Notes under the pieces: model-generated | The model's input: only the letters and a program-made list of their open reading frames with translations | Database searches by the model: none | Told to the model about the DNA's origin: nothing | Part shown: positions 1 to 13,195 of the stretch, one piece after another | Layout of the letters: the number at the start of each line of letters is the position of its first letter | Position numbering within the stretch: position 1 is the stretch's first letter | Program-made: the position numbers and the translations under genes | Assembly (NCBI GenBank): GCA_950295325.1 | Contig: OX485803.1 | Span: 77,021,554 to 77,085,553 of the forward strand | Source of the DNA: Polytrichum commune | Lineage: Eukaryota; Streptophyta; Polytrichopsida; Polytrichales; Polytrichaceae | Length of the DNA: 64,000 nucleotides | Direction: 5' to 3'

Positions 1-149
1 CTAACTACAATATACTGCACTAAATATGATATCTACTGTCACCAATTCTAATTGTCTTGCTCAATACTAATTGTAAACTGTGGTATAGTGTCACCAACAC
101 CATAGTGACATATGGCACAAAACATCATATTTAGTGTAACTTAGTTCAT

Positions 150-640
150 GCATGCCAACGGAACATTTATGAGGCTTGCGCTTCAGACCTACTTGGATAA
201 GCTTCTAAAAGATAGCATGTAGGCCTTTGGTGCGATCCTCAAATGACATTTGAGTTCACATTAATGTCGTCTACTTAAACTAAGGCACATTGCCATAATA
301 GGTTGCCTAATACCACATCTATTAATCTTTGGAATGTGCTTGTGGCATTGCACAATCCAAAGGGCATGGTGGTGTATTTGTGTAACTCTTCCCTACATAC
401 GAAAGTTGTTTTCCCCTTATAAGACTCATCCATGGATACCTGCCAAATGCCCACAATGAGATCAAGGGAGGAATATATGTTGGCCCCCTGGACCTGATCC
501 AATGTGTCAACAATTATGGGCAATGGGTAGGTTTCCTTCTAGGTGAGTGAGTACAAGCATTGGTAATCTACACAAAAACAAACGGGTTGTCATATCTTCT
601 CTTGTGACTAGCACCATGGGAGAGGCCCATGGGGATTGCA
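150..640 (-). pseudogene. Ty3/gypsy-type reverse transcriptase fragment (decayed)
   Basis: Read on the minus strand this stretch gives the core of a Ty3/gypsy reverse transcriptase. In order it shows a CVDYQCLYSLT-like segment, YPLPIIVDTLDQVQGANIYS, SLDL-GIWQVSMDE, KTTFVCREELHKYTTMPFGL, CNATSTFQRLIDVVLG, and a VDDINV box where the catalytic Y-x-DD motif is expected. After that comes a KGLHAIF-KLIQVGLKRKPHKC-like segment. The longest open piece is 275-523. It is dead: there is a stop before the KETYPLP segment, another stop replaces the tyrosine side of the catalytic box, and a third interrupts the segment after it. No gag, protease, integrase or LTR could be joined to it. The family call rests on motif order known for Ty3/gypsy RTs; the boundaries are approximate. 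Confidence 0.8.
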
Positions 641-3600
641 ATGTGACTACATCTACAATTTGTTTACTTCTATTCTAATAATTTCTTTCTTTCTTTATGG
701 CTTTCTCGTGTAGCATATTGCTTCACTAGTTTGCCTTAAGTCTCAATGTTGTGAGTAGCCATGTGAGTCTTTCCCAAGTCAGTGGGCCCAAGACTAAACA
801 TTTCCAAATTCCGCATAATTGATTTGGCTATGTAGTTTTTTTGCTCAATAGTCAACGTCCTTCCAAGTTGTAGTTCTGACATTACTTTTAGAAATTGTTC
901 TTTGTCTGCATGGTGATGAGTGTTGGCTTTATGTCTTCTTGTACATGTGTGATGACAAACGACACTTCAAATTGGTGATGTATGAACAATTCGGGAGTTT
1001 CAATTCCCAATCCACCAATTGGGGGGGGGGGGGGACGTAAGTAAATTGCTCACCTTTGTCAGTGGTATGCTTCAAGTTCTAGCTAAAACTTGCCTTTTTC
1101 TTCCCTTAAATGGGCGTCTAAGTGGGTTCGTAATGAGGAGTTTCAATTCAACCCTATGTGCTCGATCATACATCTCATGTGCCGTGAGGCAATGGTGGTT
1201 GCATGTCTATTTGCGTAAGGGTTTTACTATGACATAGTGTCCTTCTAGGCATACTATTGCCATGTGTGTATTATGATGTTACTATGAGAATGGCGCAATT
1301 TCAAAGTCTTTGATCGCTCTGCCTTATAAGAATTGGTGTGACACTAGTATGGGACATTCTCCCATCATTCTTGGCTTGGTAATATCGCAAAGGTGTAGTT
1401 GTGGGTTTGGCACTTTGAAAAATGGAAAAAGCGTCCAATTGAAAGATTTCGTTGTCTTGCCTTCATGAACAATCCATTAAGGAACTTGAAAAAATAAAAA
1501 TACCCAAAACCAACATAAAATAAAAATACTTATGAAACACCTACATCAAATTGCCATCAAATACCTCACATATTTAATACTAAACAAAAGAAAGTTAGAC
1601 AACAAACAACCTCCGGTAGACCCCCCCCTAGGGATGGTGTCACACGCACTTCGAAAAACTAAAGGAGCCTACCTTTTGAGAGGGAGGAAGTACCCTTACG
1701 GTGACGCTTGGTCAAACATGATCACAGTATAGAGGAACGGGCTCCCATTCACGTCAGGGTAAAAAGAAACCCATACATTACTTTTATTTATTTATTTATT
1801 TATCCTTGTCTTGCCAACCCTTGGAATTGGATTTTGAAGTTGTTTACACGAGATACATGCTTGCATTGTTACACTCTTTAGCTAAACTATCACAAGTTCA
1901 CGTGTCATCCTCATGGTGAGGGTTTGCAATCGTATGTCTAGTGTACATCGTGTTTGCTCCAACCAATCTAATCCCAAAAGAATTTGGTCACGTGTGCTCG
2001 AACCCTTGCTACCACCCCTACTACCACCCCTTACACCCCAATTTGTACCCTTTCACCCCAATTTGTACCCTTTCAGTTTGTTGGTGTTGCATCAACAATG
2101 ATCATCCCTTTCAGTTTGTTGTTGTGACATTCATGGGGATTCATCAATGTTTTTTTTTATTTTGAGTAAGGATGCAAGTTGCACTGGTATCATTTTGAGA
2201 TTACAACCAATGTCAACAATGCATGGCATTTTGATGCCCTTGATGCCACATCATATGATCCAAGGTTTGATATCCTTACCTTGAGCATGATTCCTTGACA
2301 CACAATTCAATAGCTTGAAACATGCCGACATGAATTGTGATTCAATGGGTATGGGTTTGTATGAGATGATTTATATCGTCACCCATTCATGACGTAGCGT
2401 TTTAGTTTATAGGTTTTCCAACTCTTACATCAATTTTTTTGGCTGCAACCTTGGCTTTTAAATTTGAGATCATATTTAAAACATAGGATCTGTAGTTAGG
2501 ATTTGGAAATTGCAAAAACCCGGGAAACAATCGGGGGAGGCTTAAAAGGTAATTTGTATAACATCGCGGTGTCACATATAAATTTTATTAGGTCAATGAC
2601 ATGATTATCTCATGTTATTTCATATTTGAATTGATAATTGCGTTATGATTTATAGGGTAAAGTCTCACAAACTTTCATAGCATTACATACAATTATGGCG
2701 GTCACTCAATTCACATTATTTACCCCCGGCAATAGTATGGCAATAAAGTCATTTTTATTTTACCAAGTGTGGTGCTCAAGCTTAGGCACAACCATCGACA
2801 ATAGTCTTGCATCTACTATCCCATTTTTGTCTCTTTACCAAACCAAGGGCATTTTGGTATAGTCAATAGTCTTGGATTAATCAACCTTTTTGATGTAACT
2901 TGGAAATGGCAGTGTAGTCATCCTTACATGATTTTTAATATTCCTTCATTATTTTTTTATCTAATTAAGTTTTCAAAAAATATTCTTTTAATGCATCTAG
3001 GCCAATATATTTCTCGGTTGTAACCACAAAGGAAATATTGTCACCACAATATTGTCAATGGATCATGACAAGGTTTCTTACTTCATCCTCTTTAATTAAT
3101 ATTCATTATGATCTCAAGTTATTATTATTTTTTCTAGTTTCCATCCATCAATCCAATCCCAAGACTATAGCCTAGTCAATTGAATTACCATGATGCATAC
3201 AAATCCAGATCTGTCACGCACCTCTCCATGAGGAGTGCCCAAAACACCATGGGCACAAGGGGACCCCGGAGTGACACCCGGGACTTGTGGCGCCGTTGGT
3301 GAGAGGGCCCAAGTGATCCTAGTGTGGGTGAGGGCCCCGGCGTTGGGAACGCCTCCCACCCACGGAGACTAGGAGGCACAAGGGTAAGGTCATGAGCTTT
3401 GCGTAGCTTATGGCGTGTAGATTCCATAATGCTCAAGAACACCTTAATCGGAGGTGTGAGCTAGGAGTTATGGCAATTTGTGTGGGGCGTTGTCCCGGGA
3501 CAGCGCCCTGGTACAGCAGTGGCCTGGGAGCGGCTCCCGGGACTGCTAAGGTTTGAAGAGGCATAACTTCCTCAATACTTGGCTGAATGAGGCAAGTGAG

Positions 3601-5440
3601 GAGTCCATCGGCATCTACGTGACGCGTAGATGAATTTGGAGTGGTTGCTGGTTAACATCAAACATCATACAAGGAAGTTATGATGGTCTGAAGCTACTGG
3701 GGGCTTCTTGGCCCCAACTCTTGGTAGAGAGACAAATGGTTTCTTGACGGTGGGGTAGGGGCCCCGTATAGAGTCCTAGAGGCTTATATGGGTGAGGTGG
3801 TGTGGCTTCACCCACCCGAGGTCGAACAGCATGGCCTCCATGGGCTTTGGCCCAATGTGAGGCCATAGTTGCCTAGTACGCTTCGGGTTGTTGTAGTGTT
3901 GCTTTGGCAACGCGATGATCAACATAAGATTGGACTTCCATGGATGGAAGTCCACATCTAAGAATTGGTTACCGATTAAGGGGTGAGTCCCGAAAGCAAA
4001 GTAGGAGGGTTGGTTCCCCTCTTATGAACTATAAGGTCCGGGGTAGGAGGAGCTAACCATTAGCATGGCGGAATGAGAAGGGTTAGCGCTCGTAACCTTT
4101 GCTAGAAATGAAAGTTGGCAAAATTATTAAGGGGACTAGCAAGGGTTGCGACAAGATCACTTAATAACTTTCAGAACTTGCTGGAATCCAATCTTACCGG
4201 CTCTTGGCTTCCTCAAGGACCTGTCACAATCCATAGCCATTCCGTAATAACCTTCACCCTTCCACAAACTACTGACCTTTCATGAGTCTCTTATCTTCTA
4301 GAGATGTCATCTGTAACAATCAATGTACAATGTTTGATATACTACAATGACACACGGTTGCTAGTTTCTTCTTACAATTGATTTTTTGATTTTTTGATTT
4401 TTTCAAATTTTGCCCAAACAAAAAACCAACCCCCCCCCCCCTTAAAAAAAAGGGTCAAAAACTCTCAATGCAAACTCTCCCCGGTTTCTTAGTGTTAGGA
4501 GATGTCTCAAGAGTGAGCGGGGCTTACTGAAGAGTATAAGAAAAAGCCTCTTCAAGCTTACCAAAACAAATTATGCACCCTACAAACACCTTAGAAATAT
4601 GTACGATAAATAAGCATGCACTCATGAGTTTAGTACCACTCAAAATAAATATTTAGCCCTCAATAAAATATTTGTATGGTCAAGATTATCTACTCTTGCA
4701 TATTAAAATGTGAACACATGACACTTGCCATTAGTATGCTCAATAATATCTTCCACTTGCATACTCAAAGACAAAACTCTCATCTCAATTAACCAAATGT
4801 GCTACGCTAAATGTAACAACGTAAATAGATTTACACATAAAGAACTACTTATGTTGACAATCAGTATCATATTGGCAATTAGCAGACGTGGCGCTTTGAG
4901 ACCTCTACGTTGATCCTCCATGTGGCATCTATTTAGGTCCTTTGCAAATAGTGTATGTGACACTAAATACCATAACCGGTGTACTACTAAACCTGTCATA
5001 GTAGGTAGCACTCTTAAAATCTAATTAGTGTAACAACTTCCAAACCAAAATCACCGGCCAGGCGGTTGGATTTTCTGACAATGGACTTTGTCATAGGAGC
5101 TTAAATAACTATCCCATGGACAGAAGGTTAGTAGTATCATTCTAGAAGCCAAATCAGAAGGCCGCACAGTACTTAATGGAAATCCCATCTTAGGTAACAT
5201 ATTGTACATTTGAGCCATACTCCCTGCTTACCCAATATGGTAGATGGTTGCTTAATGGTTACTTTTTTTCTGACTATACTGATAATGCCAATTAGTGTGT
5301 GTTTCTATTCAGAGTTATGCAGTGTTATGAGTATTTAATGAGAAATGTAATAGTTTACCAAGCAAAAGTCATTTATGTTCTATAATGTCCGAACAACTAA
5401 TTAAACTCATGAATAAGATATGAGCTACAAGACAACATGT
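641..5440. other. Intergenic, repeat-like, no gene recognised
   Basis: No coding region with recognisable motifs was found on either strand. The stretch holds homopolymers (poly-G at about 1021-1034, poly-C at about 4429-4440). A GC-richer island lies at about 3210-4110 and differs clearly from its AT-rich surroundings; it looks repeat-derived, but no terminal repeats or target duplications were found. Short ORFs here lack support from any paralogous copy in the window. Confidence 0.5.
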
Positions 5441-5448
5441 GCATTGGA

Positions 5449-5845
5449 GTTAGACAGCTCCGTATTTAGTGCATTGGAATTAAACCATTCCATATTGAGA
5501 ACATGTGCACATGAGTTAGACAATTCTCGATGAGGTGCACTGGAGTTAGACCACTCCAAATTTGGAAAGATGAATGCTATTCATTGGAGTTAGACAACTC
5601 TCAATTAATAGATAAATATAGTTGGAATTAGATAGTTCCAACTAGAGGAATGATTGGACGAACCAAGTTGGAATTAGACAGTTTCAACTAGAATAAAGGA
5701 TGGATGAATTAAGATGGAATCAGACGATGAGGTGCACTAGAGTTAGACCACTCCAAATTTGGAAAGATGAATGCTATTCATTGGAGTTAGACAACTCTCA
5801 ATGAATAGAAAAATGTAGTTGGAATTAGACGGTTCCAACTAGAAT
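5449..5845. repeat. Array of short stem-loop units
   Basis: About eleven degenerate units resemble GGAGTTAGACAACTCC, an imperfect palindrome with a 6-bp stem (GGAGTT/AACTCC) and a 4-nt loop. They are spaced irregularly by about 25-55 bp. Several variants keep pairing by compensating changes (GGAATT with a -TTCC arm, for example GGAATTAGACGGTTCC). Related units recur at about 13255-13325 and about 41685-41890. The function is unknown. Confidence 0.7.
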
Positions 5846-5868
5846 AAAGGATGGATGAACCAATGATG

Positions 5869-7182
5869 GATGACATATAGTACCTTGTGCATTGAGCGTT
5901 TTCAATTTGGGAAAATATTTCATAGTAGTGGGTAGTTCATGTAATGCGATGCAGTGCTCAAGGTATATTTCTTCTAGATTGATTAGATGTGAAAACGTCT
6001 TTGGTAACTTTGACAATCCATAATGACTAGCGTCAAATGTCACCAATCTTTGAAGCTTTCCAAACAACTCAGGCAACTCTCTCAACATTGCACATTGGTG
6101 AAGTTTAATCACTCTAAGGTTGTGTAGTTGGGCAATGGATTCAGGCAAATCTTCCAAACATCTGCACCAATATAATGACAAATGCTCAAGCTCTTTTAGG
6201 TAGCCGATGGAATCAGGCAATGTCTTCATAGTACTGCAAAATGCCAAATCCAATGTTTGTAGCCTTGATAGACTTCCAATATCTCCAAGGAGTTCTTTCA
6301 ATATATTACAGTTGTTGAGTAACAATATGCGTTTTTTGTGGAAAAGGTACATGATGTGCAACATTAAAACCAATTATGGGATGTGGATTTCTAATAATTT
6401 GACAAAGCTTTCTCATTATGTTGGATTACTATCCAAAATCTTGAAAATGTTGCATAAACAAGAAATAGTGTTTGAATCAATTATAATAAGTAAAAATTTC
6501 CAAAGACATGAAACATTTGTTTTTCCTAATGACACCAAGATTAAAAACAATTGGTTAGGTACAATGTAGTACATAACATTATTCTGATTCATAACAATGT
6601 TACAGTATTTTGCAGACTATTCCTCACATTCAGATCCATAATAGTGTTTTGTGGAACTAACAATTTTGTGGAATATTCTCCCATTTAGACTAAATGTGGA
6701 ATATTCTGCAGAATATTGTCAATCCCACATAACATTGTTATCAATCTGAACAATGTTCTGTAAGCATTCAAAAGTAAAAATTAATTCATTTCCCTCCACC
6801 ACGGTCCTTGAGGTCTCAAGATGGCTTCGTTCTCTAGCAACATGCAATTGCCTCATCACCACATCCCTTCCCATATCACACAAAATGTCATGCATTGATA
6901 TTTTGTGCTCATCACCGTTTATTTTTATCAAAGACTTGTCCCTCAATATACGCAAGGACAATTGTGGAGACCTGTATGAATCACAAGACTCCCATATCTT
7001 CATAGCATAGTTTTCATCCATGCCTGCTAAAAAACAAGTTATGTCAAGAAACATTTCCTGCTCTTGGTTATTAAGAGAGTCATAACTTATTTTGAGTTTG
7101 TTTGAAATGTCAACATTCATCCTCAAATCGTTGCATGCATGATGCCAACATATGACTTCATTTGGGGTTTTCTTGTCATACC
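5869..7182 (-). pseudogene. TNL fragment C (NB-ARC end plus LRR start, exon 3 deleted)
   Basis: This is a remnant of the TNL gene family found intact-length in blocks A and B. Reading down the minus strand, 7182 to about 6780 encodes the end of the NB-ARC domain (KTPNEVICWH, MNVDISNKLKISYDSLN, MHD motif in ISMHDILCDMG). Then 6354 to 5869 encodes the first LRRs (LKELLGDIGSLSRLQTLD onward). Both ends are truncated abruptly: the 5' side joins unrelated sequence at about 7182, and the 3' side joins the stem-loop array at about 5868. Between the exons about 1.05 kb is missing relative to copy A (A positions about 25407-26460), which removes the short early-LRR exon. A 9-nt in-frame deletion lies near the NB-ARC end. 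It encodes no TIR, so it is a pseudogene fragment. Confidence 0.85.
6571..6761. repeat. Palindromic (foldback, MITE-like) intron element, copy C
   Basis: Outer arms run ACATAACATTATTCTGATTC at the left and read back as ACAGAACATTGTTCAGATTG from the right. Further inverted blocks around CACATTCAGATCCATAA lie inside. The same element sits at the same intron position in TNL copies A and B. Confidence 0.6.
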
Positions 7183-7819
7183 CTTTTAGAATGACCCTTG
7201 TGGTGTCGGCTCCTTGTCTCGAGGTGACTGAAAATACTTAAAGGGTGTCTAAAACCATCCCAACCTAATTTAAAGGGTGTTGGTAAATACAAAGTTTAGT
7301 TCATCTAAAAATGAGTGTCTAATGTAGGAGCAAGTAGGTGCACCATGTGTTGGCAACCCATCACTATTAGTCGGGATATTTCTAAGAACAAGTGGGTGTA
7401 TCATGGGTTGCCAACCCATGACTACTCGTGTTGTTATTTTAAAGAAATTAGCATGTCATTTTATTAAGCCATTTAAGGTTCTTTGTCCTCTCACCCTCTC
7501 ATCTTTGTGTGAACGGTTCTTCTCCAACCTCCCGGGTTCTTCTCTCCCCTCTTCAATATTTCTCCTACACTCTCACCTGTGTCATATTCTCTCACATCAC
7601 TCACCTTGCATTAATTTTTGCAAGGTATTGTTTAGTGTCTCTTAGCAATTGCAAAATTGAAGTTTAGGGAGTACATGATTTTTTTTGAAATCTTGCAACT
7701 TGCACTTGTTTTTGTGAAATCAATTTTATGTGAATGAAGTGTTGTGCATATACTTAGACTAGATGCTTCTTGTAGTAGACTTTGGGAGTATAGGTGTGGA
7801 ATTCGAATGGAAGTTGTTA

Positions 7820-9345
7820 ACATATAACCAGTTGGACTTGGAAACACTAGAATCTTGAGTGATTATGCCCAAAAATCTTCCCGGACACTAATCAATCATG
7901 TTTTGGAGCAGAGCGAAGGTAGATGAGTCCATTGACGATCAATTGCATCTATTGATATTGTCAATGTATGTCGAAATCTTCCCGGACACTGATCAATCCT
8001 GTCTTGGAGCAAAGCTAAGGTAGATGGGTCCATTGACGATCGATTGCATCTACTGATATTATCTAGCACTAGATCCAATTTTCATCTGTTCAAAGATTAG
8101 TTTCTGATCCAAAGTCGCGAGTACCATAGCCAATTGATTCCTGCTGCAGCCTTTACTTATAAATGTACAGATGACATTATTGACACTAAGCCCACTAGGA
8201 TTTATGGGAGTGACAAGTAGGTGATGATTTGCACTAGCTGACTGCTGCATACACTGTAGGTGCACCCAATAATCAACAAATTTTGTTCTTCAACGTTGGA
8301 CCTGCTGCGGCTTCTTCTTCTTGTTCCTAGTATCCTAATCTGTCTAAAATGAAGCTCTTGCTAGAATATCAGAACCAGTTTAAGGGTCATACGATGATTC
8401 TGATACGCCCATTGTTGCGAATGGAATGACAATACTTGAGGGATCAAGCATGCTGGACACTATTATCTACCAGTGTGACCTACTGTTGACAAGTATGTTC
8501 TGTTCTCGGCTTGCGGTTCGTATAGTTTGTCTGATTAAAAACATGTTAAAATATGAGGACCAATATAAGGGTCATGGTGCAACATATAACCAATTGGACT
8601 TGGAATTACTAGAATCTAGAGTGATTATGCCCAAAAATCTTCCCGGACACTAATCAATCATGTTTTGGAGCAGAGCGAAGGTAGATGGGTCCATTGACGA
8701 TCGATTGCATCTACCGATATTGTCAATGTATGTCAAAATCTTCCCGGACACTGATCAATCATGTCTTGGAGCAAAGCTAAGGTAGATGGGTCCATTGACG
8801 ATTGATTGCATCTACTGATATTATCTAACACTAGATTCAGTTCTCATTTGTTCAAAGATTAGTTTCCGATCCAAAGTCACGAGTACCATAGCCAACTTCA
8901 TAAAAAAAAATCAGAGATAAAATAAAAGATAATGAAATACATGTGGTTGTGACTATAGCAGTTCCTCGTATACCAAGAAAACGACCAAAAGCACCTGCTA
9001 CACAACGCTTCGTGATGAGCTTCACATAATGGAATCAACTTTCGTTTATATGCTTTGGGCAACCATTCCTGCAGCCTTTACTTATAAATGTATAGATGAC
9101 ATTATTGACACTAAGCCCGCTAGGGTTTATGGGAGTGACAAGTAGGTGATGATTTGCACAAGCTGACTCCTACAGACATTGCATGTGCACTCAATAACCA
9201 ACAAATTTTGTTCTTTAACGTTAGACCTGTTGCGGCTTCTTGTTGTTGTTCCTAGTATCCTAACCTGTCTAAAATGAAGGTCTTGCTAGAATATCAGAAC
9301 CAGTTTAAGGGTCACATGATGATTCCGGTACGCCCACTATTGTGC
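7820..9345. repeat. Tandem duplication with internal ~105-bp repeats
   Basis: The sequence beginning ATAACCAGTTGGACTTGG at about 7822 recurs at about 8585. The two units run to about 8400 and 9345. The second unit carries about 170 bp of extra AT-rich sequence (about 8895-9065). Within each unit a roughly 105-bp block containing TCTTCCCGGACACTAATCAA is itself repeated (about 7875, 7977, 8637, 8740). No coding potential was recognised in either unit. Confidence 0.75.
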
Positions 9346-10214
9346 AGGGAATGTCCCTGACTATTTGAGGGAAGTTTGTGCTTCGAGAAAAATAGTATTT
9401 ACACATTTAAGGTTTTTTATTCTTTGCTTACTTCACTTGCTCAAATATTTAGGTTGCGGTGGGTTTTAAGATATATTCTAGTTGAACAACTAAAGAACTC
9501 TAATGTTTTTTAAAATGTTTTTTTTTAAGATTTCAACTTGTTATTTCTGAAATTTAACCGGTTTTTTTGTAACTAACGGTTAGTTCAACCCATTCATTGA
9601 CTAGATGTTATTTTTTGGAATTTTTGTGTAGAATTATGGCATTTATTCCAACTATTCTATCTCCGGTAACCACATAAATTAGCATGGTTGTTAACACTGT
9701 ACCGATTCCCCCAACATTCCCCCAACATTAGCCCTTTCGGATTGTATCATTGCAACAATGGTGGAAGGTCATTCGTAAGGTAATGTTTTAACCATCTTTG
9801 CTACTCTTTGAGGAACAAAAGTTATTTTTTCGTGGTTATACAACTCTAAAAATACAATGTTGAATTTTGAAGGTAATCGTAAATTTAAAATTTTATATAA
9901 ATGAATGAAATATAAGATATTATAATACTAATATTTTTGAAATATAATTTTATTATAATACTCTAATTACAATGCATAAATATTTTATACATTTTGTATG
10001 ATTTAAGATATACATGACAATGAACATAAGATAGACTATCTTCTAAGAGTTGAATCATTTTGTACTAGATCACTTATGTGACTTTTAATTGGATAAGCAT
10101 GATGGATTATAAGATAGGATTTATATAATAAAAAATTATGTAAACTTTTTAGATTTTATAATATAGTTATTACTAGTCCATTTGTGGTGACAAGATATTT
10201 ATAAAAAAGTAACG

Positions 10215-10255
<41 letters not shown>

Positions 10256-11030
10256 AGATAAGGTATCTAAAAAATCCAATAATATAGTGTGTTCTCTATT
10301 ACACGTAAAAAGAGTTGAAAAGACGATTTACATAATAACATTGACATAAGTATGAAAGATAGAAATGATAGATTATTGCAAGTGTTCATAAAATGACCAA
10401 AGTCAAAGAATGAAGATGAAATATATAACACAAAATAATAAATAATAAATTTATTTTTAAAAACAGTATAACATAAGGTATAAATAAATGATATATTACT
10501 TGAAATTAGACTTGTGGGACAATGTTATGGATAGGGTACATTCAAATAATCTCAAGTTTCTGACTATAGCCTGTCCAAGATATTGTAATATTTTATCATC
10601 ATCATATATTATATTATCTCTATTATCACATCTTACATATTGATTTGTTTGAAATCATTTTGATTCTATTACTATATATTTATTATTTATTACATTTAAT
10701 TTTTTTTTGAGTTCACCAATTTAGTATAAGGTGTTATATATTATTTTGACATATTACAAACGTTTGGACAATTACACCCGTGCAAAATAAATGAGTGTTG
10801 AACAATATAAAATGGCTATTACAACACGTCATAACCTTATTTTGTACACATTGACAACTTGCCATAATTATTAAAATAACCATGTGGAATCTAAAGCCAC
10901 ATCATGGCCTTGGAGACAATTCATGGGAGGTTAGAAAATAGGCGTAGAGCATCCAAAGCCACATCATGGCCTCTTGCCAACTAATTGAGGGAACAAGGGG
11001 GTTTTACGTGCCAACTCGGAGGCGTTTCAC
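9346..11030. other. AT-rich intergenic stretch
   Basis: Very AT-rich with no recognisable gene. A (TA)n microsatellite lies at about 10219-10253 and a shorter one at about 11148-11166. Nothing on either strand matched a protein motif. Confidence 0.5.
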
Positions 11031-11046
11031 TAAAGTTAGCTCCTGC

Positions 11047-11875
11047 CCGACTTTCAAAAAAACCATTGCCCTTGCATTTTTGAAGGCCACAAATCCCATA
11101 TTGAGTGCATTTCATCTCCAAGGTCCAAAATCCAAAATCCAATATATGTATATATATATATATATATGTTCACTCCCATTTAATAAATAAGCAATTAACT
11201 GGGATTTCATATTTGAAGTGAAACCGACAATCAATCATGTAATTAACGTGGAAGTAAAAAATATTACAAAACCCTCATTAGCATTGAGGTTATGATTTTG
11301 TGACTTACCATTGAAAGGGTCTTTGTCATTCAAAAGTGGAACTAAAATTAGGTTTAATAAAATCTTAATATTTTTTATAATATTTTAGTTAATACCTTCT
11401 ACTTTCACAAAGTATTCATACACACTCAAACTAATTAAGTGTGATTATGTGTAATTAAGTCTAAATAACTGTATTAGAAGGTAGTTTTGTGCAAGGCCTA
11501 GGTTTCTATGGTAAGTTATAAAATTATAGCCTTAGTGCTAATGAGGGTTTTGTAATATGTTTTACTTCCAAGTTAGTTACATGCTTGATTGTCGGTTTCA
11601 CTTTAAAAATGAAATCTCAGTCTATTGCTTATTTACTCAATGGAAGTGAACATATATATTGGATTTTCGACCTTGGAGATGGAATGCACTCAATATGAGA
11701 TTTATGGAAAAGTGACCTTCAAGAATGCAAGGGCAATGGTTTTTTTGAAAGTCGGGCAAGATGGGCAAAAGTTTTCGGGTGGGTCCCAAAAATCCCGGTT
11801 TCTTTGTGGGGCACTTGCCCTTGCCCGAATCTACCTACCCCGAAAGGCTCCTAGGGAGTAGGATATTGTCCTCTG
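11047..11875. mobile_element. Long-inverted-repeat element, left-truncated copy
   Basis: The left arm (about 11047-11340, starting GCCCGACTTTCAAAAAAACC) is the reverse complement of the right arm (about 11470-11765), with a loop of about 130 bp. The right end continues to TAGGATATTGTCCTC as in the complete copy at 31372-32299. The first about 115 bp of the left arm is missing and replaced by unrelated sequence. It is non-coding. Confidence 0.7.
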
Positions 11876-12120
11876 AGTGAATGGGGAGAATCGGCTGCTA
11901 GTTACAAATGAACCGATTAAGTTTGAGAAATAGCTGGTTGAAGTTCAAGACTTCGGGGAAATAACCGACCATTTTCGAGGAACCTATGGAAAATACCCTG
12001 ATTTAATAAAGGAATCCTAAAAGATTTCAACATGTAAGGGGTTGGATTTGAAAACAATAGGATATTGACCGGGGGCACGTGTAGCATGGGTGGGCAGGCC
12101 CTGCATGCGGGGGCTACTTA

Positions 12121-12537
12121 GAGCGTCCCCAGCAGCCTCGCCATAGGGCATGCCAACGCCAAAAATGGGGCATCCCGGGTTCTTAGGTGGTGGTACCGGC
12201 ATAAATTGAGCCCCACCAATGTCCGGTCCGGCATAATTTGGAAGCGGCCCGGGTATAGTAAAGGCCTTCCAACGCCATAAATGGTTCATATGGCGACCCT
12301 CCTCCGGCCCGCCAAGAGATTACTTTAATATCAGATACTCCGATATCCTACTTTATCCCATGTCAGATAATAGGTGTCGTTGTCTTATTGATTGCTTCCT
12401 AATTATACCGGGGGTATGCCTAGGCTTTGGTGGGCTCTGACTCAAGATGAGCGGCCCCGCCCAAGATGGAGGGCTCCTAAACACCATATAATATATTATT
12501 TTTGGCGGGTTGCTTACTATCTCTCCTGGGGATGCTC
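12121..12537. mobile_element. PIF/Harbinger-like MITE, TSD TTA
   Basis: The ends are GAGCGTCCCCAG and CTGGGGATGCTC, an inverted repeat with one mismatch. It is flanked by TTA at 12118-12120 and 12538-12540. The paralogous sequence at 32542-32544 has a single TTA and no insertion, so the empty site is visible. A 3-bp TWA duplication is the signature of PIF/Harbinger elements. It is 417 bp, GC-rich and non-coding. Confidence 0.8.
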
Positions 12538-12576
12538 TTAGCTGCCCGGATTTCATCTCCACCCGCCTGGATCTAA

Positions 12577-13076
12577 GGGCCGATTCACACTATGGCCATC
12601 CAAGTCTAGAGGCCTTCGCATTGAGTGGCCAGTCTTTGTTGAGAGTCCAAAGGAATGGGCTGAAAATAGCCAATAAAATATAGTAATTGGAGGCTTCAGA
12701 CGGGCACAATGTGAAGCCTCCAAACTTGGACGGCCATAATGTGAAGCCTCCAAAGGCCAAGCCCAAAGTCCAAACCCAAAGGAGCATCCCACTTTATTCT
12801 TGGCCCAAACCAACCCCTCCAATCTAACAACCAAGTAATTTTTGAATTATAGAAACCGACGGCTTCTCTACGATAGTTTGAGTGTCCATTCCCGTCCGAC
12901 CCAGACTTCCTTTGAGAGTGCGTTGCCTTGTTAAAAAAGTAATCATTTTAAATTGCGACGGCCTTTGGACTTTGGCCTTAGTGTGAAGGGTTGAGAGGCC
13001 GAACTCTTGGTTTCTTGCAATATGATTGGTGGAAACCGACGGCCTCTCGACCTTCGGCCATAGTGTGAAGCGCCCC
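12577..13076. mobile_element. Tourist-like MITE, TSD TAA
   Basis: It starts GGGCCGATTCACACTATGGC and ends GCCATAGTGTGAAGCGCCCC, terminal inverted repeats of about 20 bp. It is flanked by TAA at 12574-12576 and 13077-13079. Subterminal pieces (AAGCCTCCAAA, GGCCTCTCGACC) repeat inside. It is paralogous to the copy at 32582-33132. Confidence 0.75.
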
Positions 13077-13195
13077 TAAGTTACAGCCTTCATCGTTCGC
13101 TTGTTCTTCAAGTTACATGGTCTCCTCACCCATAACGAATACAGTGAATGTGCAAGCGTCCTCTTCACTAAGGTAGACAGGTCTTAAATGGTTAC

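Noticed and set aside
1019-1237. 72-aa plus-strand ORF starting at a poly-G tract
   Set aside because: The start lies in a homopolymer, the composition is non-protein-like and there is no paralogue or motif.
3165-3866. GC-rich minus-strand ORFs at 3.2-3.9 kb
   Set aside because: Overlapping frames in a GC island with Pro/Gly/His-rich composition and no recognisable domain.
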